A stretch of 64,000 nt of DNA, taken from the NCBI GenBank assembly GCA_015680685.1, contig MNCI01034802.1, positions 12,129 through 76,128 of the forward strand, written 5' to 3'. The position numbers and the translations under genes were made by a program. Position 1 is the first letter of the stretch; each line of letters starts with the position of its first letter. Source of the stretch: Gnetum montanum. Lineage: Eukaryota; Streptophyta; Gnetopsida; Gnetales; Gnetaceae. Below are positions 1 to 13,213 of the stretch, piece after piece. The notes under the pieces were generated by a model. It searched no databases. It was given only the letters and a program-made list of their open reading frames with translations, and was not told where the DNA came from.

Positions 1-1598
1 GCGAACAATCCTCCTACGATATAACAAATACTTATTTTTAATAAGATATAAAGATGCAAACAATAAAAAATGAAGAATTATATTTCAAATAAATTATTTC
101 TTACTTCATTTGTTTCCACCACTCATCTAATAAAATATTTTCTCTAACACTCTTTCCCATAATTGTGTTGGCTTCCTCCCAATTCTTCCATTTATTGGTT
201 ATAACCATTGTTTGTAATGATTATTGTAGCTCTTGCATTCTCTCCAACATTATGAAATATGAAGCATATTTTTTTCACAAAATTTATAATTAGTTTAGCA
301 TTAATAAATCAAATTTCTTAAAAACACACAATATAGATTTTAATATTCTATTACCTTGTTTCTATAGGATTTTTGAAAGTCTTATTTTTGCTACATTCCC
401 TGAACAAGGAATTTGAATAATGATGATTGCAAATAAATATTTGTATGTCTCTTGCATCTATAATAAGCTTTTTCACCTAATCAATTTTACCAATATCACA
501 AAGTGTATTATTTAGAGAATGAACACAACAAGGAGTCCAAAATATATTTGGATAAATCATTTCTATCATTTTTCTTGCACACCTACAAACAGGAGCTAAA
601 TCTATTATAATTTAAATAATGTAGCTTGAACCAATAGTTGCAATTGCAATCTCTAATAATTTGGCTTGAAAATTAGCATCTTTTATATGATTGGAGCAGT
701 TTGTAGCATTAAGAAAAAATGGTCCAAGTTGACAACTAATTATAATATTAATTAATGGATGTTGACGAATATCAGTCCATCCATCCATTATAATAGAACA
801 AGCACTTTGCTACCAAAATTTCTTCCATTCCTCCAACCTTTTTATGCCAAGTTCATACCTCTCATCAAGAAGATCATTTCGAATTTTATCTTTAGTTGGA
901 GGGATATAAGATGGACCTGCCATATAAAAATATTAGTTTTAGTAATAATTTTAAATAAAAAATGATAATTTAAAATTTAAAAATATTACCCCCTTTAATG
1001 GCACAATGAATTGCTTCTTTGAATGAAGGAGTATGTGCAAGTTTGAATGGTAATCCATTTGCATAGAACATTTTTGCAATACTAATATCAGCTTTTATTT
1101 TTTTTTAACTTGAAAAATTATTATTTTTTGTTTAAGTACTTTTCTTTTTGCTGGTTGTACAACATCCTTTGTTTTGTTCTTACTTTCCTTTGTTCGAATA
1201 CTTACAGTAATGCTCTTTATCATAGCTTTTGCTTGAAAGTAGTCATACATAGCTTTTTGAATATCAGGATATGGAAATTTATATGTAATAACACCTGTTT
1301 TTATTTTATTTTCTAATTTCTAAAAGAAATAATGATGTATTCGTATACAACTTGCAGTGAATTCATGGCTACATACATGACACTTCCATCTTTTTCTTCC
1401 ACCTCCTCCACTCTTACAAGTGTCTAATTGTGTTACAAATTTTTTTAATGGAGATTTCAAAATAAATCTACCTTCTGTAAATGGTTTCAAAATTTTCACA
1501 TTACAATCTAAGACATTTTCTTCTTACGATGCATTTTCTTCCAATAGAGTACTATCTATTTCATTCTCATTGCTATCTATGTCTTGAATAGAGCTCAT
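1..1598 (-). pseudogene. Decayed hAT-superfamily transposase (BED finger plus DUF659-like region), cut by the window edge
   Basis: Reading the minus strand from an ATG at 1598, the translation has a BED-type zinc finger near 1430-1330 (W-K-C-H-V-C, then R-I-H-H). Downstream come hAT/DUF659 words: GPSYIPPTKDKI, IIMDGWTD, IFWTPCCVHSLNNTL and ICNHH. Beyond about 250 the pieces MLERMQEL and LLDEWWKQMK continue the hAT pattern, and the rest runs off the left edge. A 73-nt intron with GT and AG ends is still readable at 989-917 and joins AIKG to GPSY. In-frame stops (for example near 1523, plus several between 830 and 600) make this a dead copy. The product would have bound and cut transposon ends. 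The family is clear; exact exon limits are not. Confidence 0.8.
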
Positions 1599-3559
1599 CT
1601 TTATGACTCTATAAATATTAATGGTAAAAATTAGAAAATGAGCTATGACTGCTACTCTTCACAAAAGTTAAAATGAATTTTAAAAAAATTACAAATAGAT
1701 ATACCTACCAATATCCCAAATTATTGTGACTAAGGCTATCTATTTTTTCCTTTTGTGCTAGCAAAAAGATTTTAGAAAAATGTCTTAAGAGCTTTAACAC
1801 TAAAATGTCATTCCATGTAATAAATCTGGAAATGCAAAATAATAATAGAGTTAGGAAAAAAATTGAAAATACAAAATAGTGATAAATTTAAAAATAACAA
1901 GATGAAATTTCAATAAAGAATAGAAAAAAAACTAAAAATCATAGACAAATGTACTTAATAACTGTTGAAACAAGGATGGGATTTCATAAAATATGAAATA
2001 TGGCATCATGAAGGAATTGCTTTTTTGAATGAAAGAATAAAGCCCAAGTTGAAGAATAGTGAAAGCAGCTTTAATGCATGCAAAAGGGATCTAACTGATG
2101 ACTGCAAGTAGGTTTGGTCTGCATAATTCTGATTCGGTTCATCAATCTTTTCTGCTTTGATCAAAAGAAACAAACCAACCAACCTAGAAAAAAAGTTTCA
2201 TAACTACAATTAAACTAGAAACCAAACAGAATGTTGTATTAGAGGCATTAACTGATTAAATTGAAATGTTTTATGGAAGCTTAAAAATAATGCAAAACCA
2301 CTTTAGTAATTTTTTTAAATATTTCTTCAAAGAGTGACAAGACATCAATGCACTAAGAACTTAAGCACACTTGAAAAATAAAAACTTAATTATCTAAAAC
2401 ATCAAAGAATGGTCTCAATGAGGTAAGCAACTAAAAGAAAGTTGTTTCGAAATTGTTAAATGATGAGAAGTATAATAAATATTCAGCCAAGCAAATCTCT
2501 TCTCTTTTCACTAAAATCTCCAGTTAGTTTTCTTCAAGCATTCGCCCTAACATTAAACTCTGCAACGTCAAATAATCTTGTTGTATTTAACCAAAGTACA
2601 AAAAAAAGAGGAAAAGTTCCAAAAAATAATAGGAATTGAACGATCAGAAAAAATGATTCAACAAGAACCTCCAAATATTTTATCTCCATGAACAAATTGT
2701 AATCAAACATAAAAAAATTGAAAAAATATTAAAATAAATTCAAAGAAAAAATGATTGAACCAAACAACTAGTAAGTGAGACAGTTTTTTTATGTACATAA
2801 AAAAAGGACTCAGCATGTCAGGAATGCTGCTAGAGTAGGTAACCTAGAAGCAAGCTTTGGGAAGTGAAGGGTCGTCCAAGCCGACCCCAAATAAACAAAT
2901 GGTTAGGATAAGCAAAAGGGCAGCATAAGCGATCCTTAACAACCATTGGGCAGCTGAAATTCAGACAATAGTTGATACATTATATATGTCATAGTTTTCC
3001 ATCAATATGGACCTTTCTTTTTGGATATTTTTTATAGAAAATCAGATGATAGCTGACAACAATGTCTTCACCCAAATCAGACTGGGCAGACAAGACCTCC
3101 TTCATTAGGAGAAACACTCATCTCCTCCTTTGTCACTGAGAAACACAGATTTTTTGAGATATTGAGAGAAAAACTGAAGATGAAACAAAGAATTTCAAAG
3201 CTGGAAGAGAGAAATTAGAAACACAAGAGTTTGGAGAGTCTGGTAGTAGAAGCATCCAATTCCCTACGAATGGCGGAGTAAGAGCATTTGTCAATAAAAG
3301 CTGTTGGACGTAGATGCAATTTGTAGGAAAAACAAGTAAGATTGGATATGATTTGCACGTAAAAATAGGTAAGATTTTAATGGACAATGAATGTTATGGT
3401 TGAAAGTTGAAAATCAAGAAACCATTGCATGAAAAATTATAATGTAGGTACCCAATGTGGATTTTACATGCTTATGTACGCATGCCCGAATCCATCATGA
3501 ATGATTCGTGAAAATTTCTTGGGAATCATGAATCTTCAATGCATAGATTTGAAGCTATG
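1599..3559. other. AT-rich intergenic sequence, no gene recognised
   Basis: This stretch is A/T-rich with many stops in all frames. A short open frame on the minus strand at 3387-3133 (84 codons) has low-complexity composition and no recognisable motif. Around 2780-2960 the base composition is somewhat more GC-rich, but no coding or RNA signal was found. Confidence 0.5.
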
Positions 3560-4006
3560 CCTCTAAAAACCCTCCCAAAAAATTCCCTACAAAACTCATG
3601 AAATAGAGGGTTCCACATCATAAAAGATCAAAATATGCAAAGATCTTCCTATCTCATATTTACTGAGAATCATCACCAATTCTCTGAGACTCTACATAGA
3701 CTCTACATATCCACTGGAAAATATACAAACATGAACCTTACAACAATCAATGGCCTTTTGGATTTCCTCTGGTAGACTGTCTTCACCCTAAAACTCTTCT
3801 TTGTCCAAAAACACCCGGACCCCTCTATCTTGGAATAGATCATACAAGTGATAGGCCATGGTATCCTTTGTATCAAGGCCTATATGATTGATGAACACAT
3901 CAAACCTATTCATGGTACTCTTGCAAACAAAGCATGATCCCACACTTACGTTGACATCTGAAAAATGAGGCTGAGACATCACTTGGTGCATTTTAGTTGC
4001 CCTCAT
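3560..4006 (-). pseudogene. TIR-domain fragment of a TNL-type disease-resistance gene, with stops
   Basis: The minus-strand translation gives the core TIR motifs in order: FDVFINHIGLDTKDT, then HLYDLFQDRGVRVFLDKEEF, EEIQKAIDCC, CIFSSGYVES, LRELVM and FYDVEPS. In TIR-NBS-LRR receptors this N-terminal domain signals after pathogen recognition. A stop replaces the codon right after KEEF (about 3787). More stops follow at the position of the usual W-C-L after YAES and after VEPSIS. No NBS or LRR region was found further along, so only about 150 residues of TIR remain. Gymnosperms carry many TNL genes; whether this piece was retroposed or is the relic of a full gene cannot be told. Confidence 0.75.
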
Positions 4007-6121
4007 TACATTTTTGGGCCCGGTTCAATTAAGCTTCTCTTCAAACATTTCTAAGGCCTTACATAAATTTGAGTTAAACAAAGACTAGTAGAAAGACCAG
4101 TAAAAAGCCCCAGAGAATCTTAATGTAGAAAATAGAACATTGACACACATAGACATTGAGCTTTTAAGATGGTTTAGCTGCTAAATTGGCCAACCTACCT
4201 TAACCATACAACTCTCCATAGATCCTAGGGAGTAAAGTAATTTTATTAATCAAAGAAAAATTGAATGGCTTCCTTTACAATCCTGGACTAAGTGTAACCA
4301 TTAAGGTCGAAATCACAAAAATTCACTTTCACAACACAGAGGAAGAGAAAATACTCTACCTTGTCTCAACACAAAGAATTGAGTTTTCCAAGCTTTATAA
4401 GAAAAGGAAAATAGAGATTTTATAAAGAAGAAAGAGATAGAGAGATTAAGAAGAAGAAATTGTATCTCAAGTACAAGGCCAAAACAAAAATTAATCAGGC
4501 TAAGCTAGACAACTTTAATTTATAGCCATCATTTTTTTAGCCATTTTCAAAGCCATTCATCAACCTATTGCTAATATGCTAGAGAAGTGTGAGATGTAGT
4601 AAGCTGTAATGGTTACCAATCCGTTGGGAAGAGTAGTTGTAGAAGAAGAAGGTGTATCCATTACATCTTAGCTTCTATTGATGCATTTGGTATGAGCTTG
4701 AGGTTAGAATTAAGGGCTTAGAAGAGGAGGAAGAAACCTATCATTTATTTTTGGGTGCTAACAGTTCCTTTACTACTTGTGGAAATAACAAGTTGTATTT
4801 ATATTGGAAATAACAACTGTTTCAGATATAGTAATAGCTCTTTTCAATATAAGCTTATAATGATCCTTTTTATTTTTTGTTGATGTGGCATAGTTTTTTT
4901 GGTGGAGCTCATATAAAATTAAAATCTAGTCCTAAAATAGTTTTATCTTTAGGAGAGCTATTAAAGCTGAACTTATATTCTTTGCTATAAGCTTTTTGAT
5001 TTTCACACCTTTTCTTTTTGTTTTTGTTTTTTCTATAAAACAAGTAAGCTTTGTCGTTTTTGTGGTAAAAGAAGATAACATGGCATAGTTATTTTGGAAG
5101 AAGTTTGTAGAACCAAAAACTAGTTCTCAAGCTTGGTTCTATGAGTTGATGTGGCAAGGCATGTACCAGGACATAGAATTGGCTTTGAAGCTTTTCTGAA
5201 AGGAGACAAGCATGTAAATCAAGCTAGCATGAGTGGAAGAAGAGCAACACTAACACTATAGAACTATTGTTAACAAGCTTTTATAGAACCAAGAAATGAA
5301 TCTAGAGTTGGATATACATAAGAGCTTATTTCAAAAGTTGATATGGTAGAGTTCATTTAAGGAGCCTTCATAAAATAAAAAAAAATGGTTCTACAAGCTA
5401 GTTCTATTTAGCACTTTCTTTCTTTGTTGACATGGAAGAGCTAATTCTCATGCATTCATAGAACTAAAAAATGGTTCTACAAGTTGAGTTGGATTAAAAA
5501 TCCTTTTATTCACATGTTCTAAAATAGTTTAAGTTCAACCCCACTAAGTCTCATCAATAAAAATGAAAGTTGACATCGTAGAATCAATTTGAGCTATCTT
5601 TATAGAGCTAAAATAAATAGCTAAGCTGGATTAAAAAAAATGTTTGAGTGGACATGATGTTGAGGTGGAAAAATCAATTTGGATGAGCTAAGTAGAATAA
5701 AAAAGGTGGTTCTACAAATTGGTTTTACATGCTAATGTGTCAAATAAACACTTCCTAATAAAAGATAAGATGAAAGCTCAAATCTGCACAAAACAAGAGC
5801 TTCACTCTAAAGCCAAACTTGCAACCAAACACAAAACATGCAACAAAATGTATATTAGTTGGAAGGAACATTAAAATACTTAATAGAAATAAATAAAAAA
5901 ATTAATTAAGTAGTACAAATACTTAATCAAGAAAAAGAAGAGAATTTTTTTCAAAGAGCAACAAAAGAATTTTGTATACATGATTACAAAGGAGTCCAAA
6001 TGTTTCTGGAAGTATTTTAAGTCCAAAGTCTCTTCCTCACTCAATATCTTTTTATTTTTTATCATGCATCCATCCACTTTCCTCTAAATGAAATTATACA
6101 AGGCACAAATAGATTAACTAT
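4007..6121. repeat. AT-rich region with degenerate dispersed repeats around a GTTGATGTGGCA-like word
   Basis: No gene is recognised. Between about 4850 and 5760 a word like GTTGATGTGGCATAG recurs in diverged form (near 4870, 5065, 5140, 5335, 5425, 5570, 5650 and 5730). It is often accompanied by AGAACC and GGTTCT words about 10-20 bases apart. Spacing is irregular, roughly 70-190 bases. The open frame at 6077-5880 (minus) is low-complexity and not supported as a gene. Confidence 0.4.
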
Positions 6122-6935
6122 TGATGAATTGTTTATTATTTGTAAATGATATCACAGCTATGATATCATATCTCCACTTACAATGTCATTGATACAATAT
6201 ATCTAGGGCTAATTATGTCTATAAATACTAGTCACTCATCATACCAAAGGACAAATTCTGGTTCACCCTATCCAAAACTCTTGCAATTTGTTTTCCTGAA
6301 GTTATAGTTAGTTGTGAGTTCCCACCATGTGATCTTAAGTAGTATAACATCTTTATTTGAGTAAATTATACCTAGACATACTTCATGGATGAAAATAAAG
6401 GTCAAGATTATTTATGATCATTGTAGCATCTCACATAGCATAGAGTCACTTTTCATATGCTTATTACCTTTTAATTATCATTTACATTTCTAATGTATGC
6501 TAGTATTTGGCAAAGTATGACTAATCTCAAGTGTTAAGTATAGCTACTTAACCTAATAGTAATATCATTTGGTTCACCTAGTAGTAGATGTATGAGCCCA
6601 AGATGTGAATGAAGAATATGAATAGATGCTTATTATCATTAGGATAGATTAGATTTATTTTCTATTTTCTTCTAGTTAATTGAAATTAATAGTGATCTTA
6701 CATTGTTCTATTCTTACTAATTCAAAGGTAAACAATATCATCACATCATATACCTTACTATGAGTTAAACCATACACTTTTATCACCCATAACTTTAGTA
6801 AGAAGACTATGATTAATAAGTATTATATTAACTAGTTAGAGTTCATATTGTCCCATCCACAAATTATGATCTAGTTGCACATGTATGCTTGTATGACTTA
6901 TATGGTTGAGCATTAGGAACTCTTGTTGCTCATCA
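6122..6935 (+). mobile_element. 5' LTR of decayed Ty3-type element C
   Basis: The segment starts TGATGAATTG, as the LTRs of elements A, B and D start TGATG, and ends CTCATCA-like just before a primer-binding site. Near the start it has the family's paired GATATC words (about 6148-6175) and a TATA-like CTATAAATACT near 6220. No partner 3' LTR was identified, so the left border rests on resemblance to A. Confidence 0.55.
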
Positions 6936-6936
6936 T

Positions 6937-6954
6937 TGATGCTATTGCCAAGGA
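6937..6954 (+). other. Degraded primer-binding site of element C
   Basis: TGATGCTATTGCCAAGGA follows one base after the LTR end. It matches the TGGCGCCATTGTCGAGGA site of element A apart from a few, mostly transition-type, changes. Such sites pair with the 3' end of a tRNA to prime minus-strand DNA synthesis. Confidence 0.55.
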
Positions 6955-6989
6955 TGATGTTAATATTCTAATTAGTCCTAGAGGAGATG

Positions 6990-8136
6990 ATGTAAATTCT
7001 GAACTAGGAAAGGCCTCAAGGCCTAAGAGCTCCTCAAAACTAAGAAATAGCTAGGAACATTTTTCATCAAATGGAAGAAATGGCTAAAGAAATTGAGGCT
7101 ATAGATTCAACCACAAATGAAAATAATGGATGTGATATCTAGATATATGACCATCTGAAGGACCATTGCCTAGTCTTGTTGCATCTACCAGAGTATTGGG
7201 TAGGTGCCTTAAATTTGAAGTTTGTGCAAAAGCACATGCCTAGGAGATTTCCTCTCCCATAAGATAATTATAAACAGCCCCATGAAAAATCATACCATCT
7301 TAGGAGGACTTATTACTAGCCTCAACATAATCATCAACTACAGTGGCAATAATCATAGTCATGGGGAGGCCACCACCAAATCAACCTTACGAACCGAAGT
7401 CACATGTATATTATGTTCAACACCCTCTTTCTTTGACTAGTTTTAGATCCTCTACTTCAAATCGTCATTACTACTATCTTGAGTAAAATCAACCCATGAC
7501 ATCCCCTAAGGAATCACCACCTTGTGCCTCTTACCATTCTACCTATCCTACATATCCTCATACTCCTCATTATAGGCCACCACCAATGATGTAGGAAGGC
7601 TTAACACCACAATGCCAATAAACGAATGTGACTTGTGCTGCAAATGTGTAGAGACACACTGATGCTAGTGGGTCTCAACAGCAACATAGGAAACATAGCT
7701 TCTGAAGGAAAGGCTGTAAAGCGAAGCAAACCATGCATGGACCCATCACATCATCTAAACTAGCACAATGTCAATTGATGCACCACCTTCATTTTAACAA
7801 CCAATGTCCTCTAATCATACACAAGGGTCACCATCCATCATTACTCTAATCCTAAATCCAAATAATGAATCTAATAGTGTGGGGAGACAAATAAATCCAT
7901 GCATATCATATCATGATCATGGGTGTAATCATGGGCCAAACATCCATAATGTTAACACACCACATACTCTGACCCACCATACATTTAACAATCAAGTGTG
8001 TGACCAATGATTTTTCTACCTAGCCACCGCACCACCAACAGACACTTAGTGGCTAGGGTATGAATGGTTACCAGTGCTTCATACATGCATAGATCCTATT
8101 TATCCACTTATTTATCCTTATCACAACTAAATGTGT
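6990..8136 (+). pseudogene. Decayed gag region of element C
   Basis: No long frame survives. Segments align by eye with element A gag: the CAGTGGCAATAATCATAGTC word near 7341 matches A near 15226-15241, and the proline/histidine-rich coding that follows is similar. Short open frames at 7222-7440 and 7804-8010 are fragments of this decayed region, not separate genes. Confidence 0.5.
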
Positions 8137-9873
8137 AGTCATGGGGGTTACCCCCCATTCTAATCTTTAGGATTCTTAAGTGCTTTTCATCTTTTTGTTT
8201 TGCAATTTTTTGTCATTTTCCTATTTCTTGATCTAAATTTTCCTATTTTTTCCAAATTTTCTAGTTGTTATTTTCATTTTTCTTTGTTCTGTAATCTTGT
8301 TTGTGAATAAAACGATCATGTTACCCACTGAGGTGAGGTTTTCTCTATGTTATTGAGTCATAAGGAATTGATTATTTGGACATTGAGATCACGTAATCCA
8401 TCTACTCATTCCATTAATAAGAGGTTCTTACCCTAGTCATAATGATAATATTTTCCATCATCCAACCTAATAATAAATCTATAATCATTGTGTCTAGAAA
8501 AAAATTATAGAACCAAGGCAGAATGTGAAGGGTGTGACATCAAGAGGATTTGTAGATCCTCTTTAGCCACTTTTGGATGTCCTATCATGTTGCTAAGGTT
8601 GTAACCATATTCTTGTAGATATAACAAAAAATGGCAGTAAGAGTAACTTAAATGGCATTGAACAAACTTTTGCAAGTCCCACTAGAAAGACATGTACCCA
8701 TGCCTGAAGGTTGGCAGCTTCTCAAAATCGAAAAAATAAAGAGAGTAAAAAAGAAAAAAAAACTATGTATGTGCCATAAATAAAGCTCCTTCCTTGGAAA
8801 AAATGCCAAGTGATGCTACTCCTTGCAACTATGATAGTCTTGTGGTTGTTCATCAATGTGATGAAACAATGTGATATTATTGTAGTGTGGTTTTCAGTTG
8901 GTTTGAATCTTGGAAAGAAGGATTCATGATTATTTAACCATCAATAACAGATAAGGTTTCATTGTGACCATGGTAAGCCACCTCATGTCTCAATTCCTGC
9001 AATCCTTTCTACAATCCATCTCATCTCATTATCCAGGTGAACATAACTTATGGTTTTTTGTAACATAGAGTTATTATCTCAAATTGGTGGTTTTAACATG
9101 TGTATTTTGTTTCATAGGTATACGTTGCATTCAATCCTTTTAGTACCTATGAACATTTTTAGGTGTGGTTACATAAGGGCATCATAGGCTAGAGCCTTCT
9201 TTAAGGAGGATCCACTTATGCAAATTTTGTGACTTGTAACTATTGGACACAACCACATCATTTTTCATCTTCTAAGAGTTCACATGATTCATCCACAACT
9301 TTGATTTCAATGTCCTTTTTCTTGCTCATTCTAGTGCTTTTCATGTCAACGAATCCACCTTATCACACTTTTGATGCCTCAAACTGATTATCTGCTTGCC
9401 CCAAATTAATGGACATAACTTCAAACCTTCCAACCCATCATAGAGGTTCAATTTTCATGCTCATATACCCCATTTAGTGAAAATCCATGGGCCCCGACAT
9501 TGCCTACTCAATGTTGGGTCCAATGCAACGTCGCATACCTAACGTTGGGTAAAACAAAAACTATATATATGACCCTTGTAGTGCTTAAACTTGGGGATTT
9601 TTTTGATTTTCTCTTTAATGATCTGCTTCAATTTGGGGTTCAACTATCATTACAATTGTCTCCTTAGCTTCATGGTCAAATTAGTGTAGATATGATACTA
9701 GCACATCTTAGGATCAATCCCTATGAGTTTAAGATATGATCAAGAAAAGGCTGGTGGCCATCTATTTACCACATTCAACAACATCTCCATTTGTTTAGGA
9801 GCAAGATTTGCATTAATTATGACTAGCTTCTTATTTTTCATCAATGTATATTCTATGCCGACAAGTAGAGTTT
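8137..9873. other. 3' non-coding remains of element C and uncertain border with element B
   Basis: It begins with the family motif AGTCATGGGGG (8137-8147) that also closes the coding part of A (16502). Later words resemble the 3' region of A (for example GAAGGGTGTGACATCAAGAG near 8529 and A near 16896). At 9490-9560 CAATGTTGGG-type words and a TATATATA stretch look like an LTR U3, but its orientation and owner could not be settled. No gene is seen. Confidence 0.4.
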
Positions 9874-12269
9874 TCAACTCAAGGGGCTCTTGTTTAGAAT
9901 TTTCAAGAATTTCCAACTCTCCCCAATTAGTATCATCAATTTATCATTGGAGAGTTGGTGATGAACTTGCTCCAATTTATCCATGCCTTCCATGTAGGCA
10001 CATGTTAGGCCTTTAGTAGGTTCTATGCAACGTGTGTTGCTTGCACGACTAGCTATCAACCACTAGGTGCCCTCCTACTTTGTGGGTTTTGCATACAAGC
10101 GCTTTTGAATTTCAAATATATCAACACACTGATTACATGCCTTGATAGGTATACTATTAACAATTCATAGTTTCTACACATAGTTGCACCTTGTATCACT
10201 ATATATGATGCATTAAACTTTCTTTCTCTTGATCTTTTTGAATGCATTTTCTTTAGTGATTTTAAGAAAAAGATCTCAGATCTCCAATCGTGCATCAATA
10301 GTTCTTAGCCAATCCCTTCCCATGATGATTGGGAAGTTCCTTGTGCATCAATTATGTATTTGTCCACTTAGATCACCAAGAAATTAGTGTGGTAGGATCA
10401 CCCATAAATAGTGGTCATAATGCCCTCCACCAGTCCCAAGGGAATAATGATGGACTTATCAACTAACTTGAGATAGATGTTGCTCTTCTTAAGTGGAGAT
10501 AGGTTTTAGGCTTTATACACCTCATGAAAAATTAGATTAACACCAAAATTAAAATTTAAAAGAGCCTTGTAAGGCTCATTTCCAATAATTTGAAGGTAAA
10601 TAAGTAGACTTTCTAGATCAAAAGGTTTCTAGAAAAGGTGGAAAGCTTTCATCCAATCAGTTATCACATGAGTTAACATGATGGTATGCACCTTGGAAGG
10701 TGTTTGGTTTAAAGGGGACTTAAATGAATTAGATACAAAGGGAGGTGGAGAACTAGGGTTGAAAAACTGCAAGTGTATGTGAGGGTTTAGTTGGGTTTTT
10801 GGTTCAAAAGAAAGATCTTTTTCATGATCTAGATTCCAAAACACTCAATTGAGAATTTGGTTGTAAGTTAATAGCCCTCATTGCATTACATTGTTGTGGC
10901 TAAGGTGGACTTTCTCCATGCATTGATAAAATAAGAGGTAACCGGGTTGAGGATGGAGGAACATATGCATAAGGGTGAGAAGGATGATAGGGATATGGGA
11001 TTTTCCCTATAGTAGCTGGAGAATGATATCTATAATTCTCTAGAGGGTAGTAGTGATGTTGAAATTTATTATGACTACAAGAGTCACGTGGAGAAATGGG
11101 TTGCTGAACATAGTACCCATATGGATCTTGTTTCCAATAAGGATATTACTACCTTGGTGGTGGCATCCCCCATGACTATGAGTGTTTCCATTGCTCATAC
11201 AGTTGTGGTGGAGCTCCACTTAGATAGTAGATTTGTTGTTGGTGGAATTTCTTAAGATTGCCTTGAGGATAAGGTAATCTTTTGGGTGCCTACTACCTTA
11301 CTAATATAGGATTTAGAGCATACACCCCAGATTTCTACAAGTTTGACATAATAGGGAAACTATTATGAACATCCCTATACATAATGGTAGATGACACACC
11401 CACCATCATCATTTGATTAAGTCTTGACAACTTCTTCTACCACAATAGCTTTGCCCTCACCCCTTTGGTAGGCATATTCAACTTCTTTTCACATCTTGCG
11501 ATCATGATCACTACTTTTCTCTCTTTACTCTTTTATGATTTTTAGAGTATTTTAGAATTTCTCATCCAATGAATCATACATTTTATCCACCTTGGATGAA
11601 ATTTCAGACATATACTTTTGAATTGAAAAGGTCTTTCTGTTCACCATGTTATCAAGTGGTGGCTCTTCCTCATTGTCACAAAAGTAGACTTCCCTTTTTT
11701 TTTTTATGGAAGGATCTCTATTATATTCTTCTACATATTTTTATTTTCTTAGCTATAATTATTCTTTTACTACCTACTGTATTAGCCTTTGGATCTGATG
11801 TGCTCTTAATTTTGACAGTCTCCCTTGGGCATAGACCCCTCATTTTTTATCTAAGTCAATCTATGATGTCGCGAAGTTTTTCCTGCTAAGAATAATCATG
11901 GCCATGACATCGGTGTATGAGATAATAGTATCTACCCATGGAAATATCCAAGGGTTCATGTATTTAATTCTATCCTTAGATATACCTTCTCAGATGAGAC
12001 ATTCAATAGTATGTCTCATATTTATCATTGAACAACTCTAGCATTGTACTCCACCTACAGATGGATTCCAACTCCAAGGACTAATACTAGATTTTTGCTT
12101 TATTGATGAGTGTCCTAGGAAATAGCTTTAATTTCTACCAATCATTTTCAATATTATGTAAGAGATAGGGATTTTGAAAAGCTTGAATATGCATTTGGGG
12201 ATCAGAGTTATATCCCCCCTCAAATCCAGAGACATTGTTCATGTCAAGTTGTTGATCCAGCTATCTTTC
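9874..12269 (-). pseudogene. Element B (minus strand): gag C-terminal part and protease, decayed
   Basis: The minus strand reads as a relative of element A. Around 11260-10860 it gives WGMPPP, QDPYGYY, QQPISPRDS and QPQQCNAMRA, matching A at about 15180-15560. At 10844-10629 and on to about 10330 it gives HTIMLTHVITDW, NEPYKALLNF, LVDKSIIIPLGLVEG and WSYHTNFLV, the retropepsin region of A. Many stops and frame changes break it. The upstream half of B lies at 31559-34469, beyond the A insertion. No RT or integrase was seen. Confidence 0.65.
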
Positions 12270-12274
12270 ACATG

Positions 12275-13070
12275 TGATGGGATGCGATATCGCATGGGCT
12301 GTGCTTTCGCATCTGCCACGATATCGCGGTGCACCATCATATCTATAAATAAGAGGTGGATCTCCCTTGTTTCAGAGGCTAGGCCTAGATTGTAGTAAAA
12401 CACTGGTAGTTTTTCCCCTCCATATATAGATTAATTTCCATGTGCCCATAGTAGGAACTCAAAAATGAACGGATCTTTATTCGAGTAGACATTGTACCTA
12501 AACACAAGTTTTTGTACGGCAATAAAGACAAACTTCTTGGATAAACCTTATAGTGCATGGAATAGGCTAATTAGGATTTTATTTACTGTTATTTATTATT
12601 TTTTATTTAATTGCTTTATTAGTCATTAATTCTCTCTCAACCCTTCTCTCCTAGTTAAGTGTCTCAATACGACCACTTCAAGCAAATGCGTTACACTTGG
12701 TGATCCTAACAATGATTAGTGTTTGGTAACCAAAGTTGCATCAGTTCAGGGTGTGAACGGTAAGTGGGAATGGATGCTGATGCTAGGTTAATTTAGAATT
12801 AGTTAGTTAGTTAAAGTTAGTCAATTAGTCTCTTCAACCCCCCACCTCAATAGCATAGAAGATAAAACAGAAAAGACATAAAAGTCATATACCTCTGACT
12901 TACTTAACCATACACCATGACAACTACAAGTAAGTCTAGGAAGACAACAAATGATTAACCCTAAGTGTTCCATAAGGTTTGTAGGCACTTAGTCTGTGGA
13001 GTTTGACTGGATTGTGTGTGTAACGCTCATATTCATATGGTTGAGTGTTGGGATACCTCGCCACTCATCA
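12275..13070 (+). repeat. 5' LTR of element A
   Basis: It is 796 bp long, begins TGATGGG and ends CATCA. The U3 start holds two GCGATATCGC-like palindromes, then a TATA-like TATAAATA at 12344-12351. The 3' LTR matches it almost throughout, apart from the longer palindrome array described separately. Confidence 0.9.
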
Positions 13071-13071
13071 T

Positions 13072-13089
13072 TGGCGCCATTGTCGAGGA
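13072..13089 (+). other. Primer-binding site of element A
   Basis: TGGCGCCATTGTCGAGGA starts two bases after the LTR end. It is close to the TGGCGCCGTTGCCGGGG site used by many plant Ty3 elements. Confidence 0.85.
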
Positions 13090-13213
13090 GTAAGTGTTTG
13101 TGTGCTAAGGAGAACATAGGAGATCACTCACATCATTGGGAGCTTAAATGAACCTTAGGGTTAATTAAAATAAAAATTATTATAATGGTTAATTAGCACA
13201 CCGATAAATAACA

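Noticed and set aside
8137-8160. Inverted repeat CATGGGGG/CCCCCCAT as a hairpin terminator or special signal
   Set aside because: Comparison with A and D shows it is the family motif AGTCATGGGGG followed by a small deletion that brings a C-rich word next to it.
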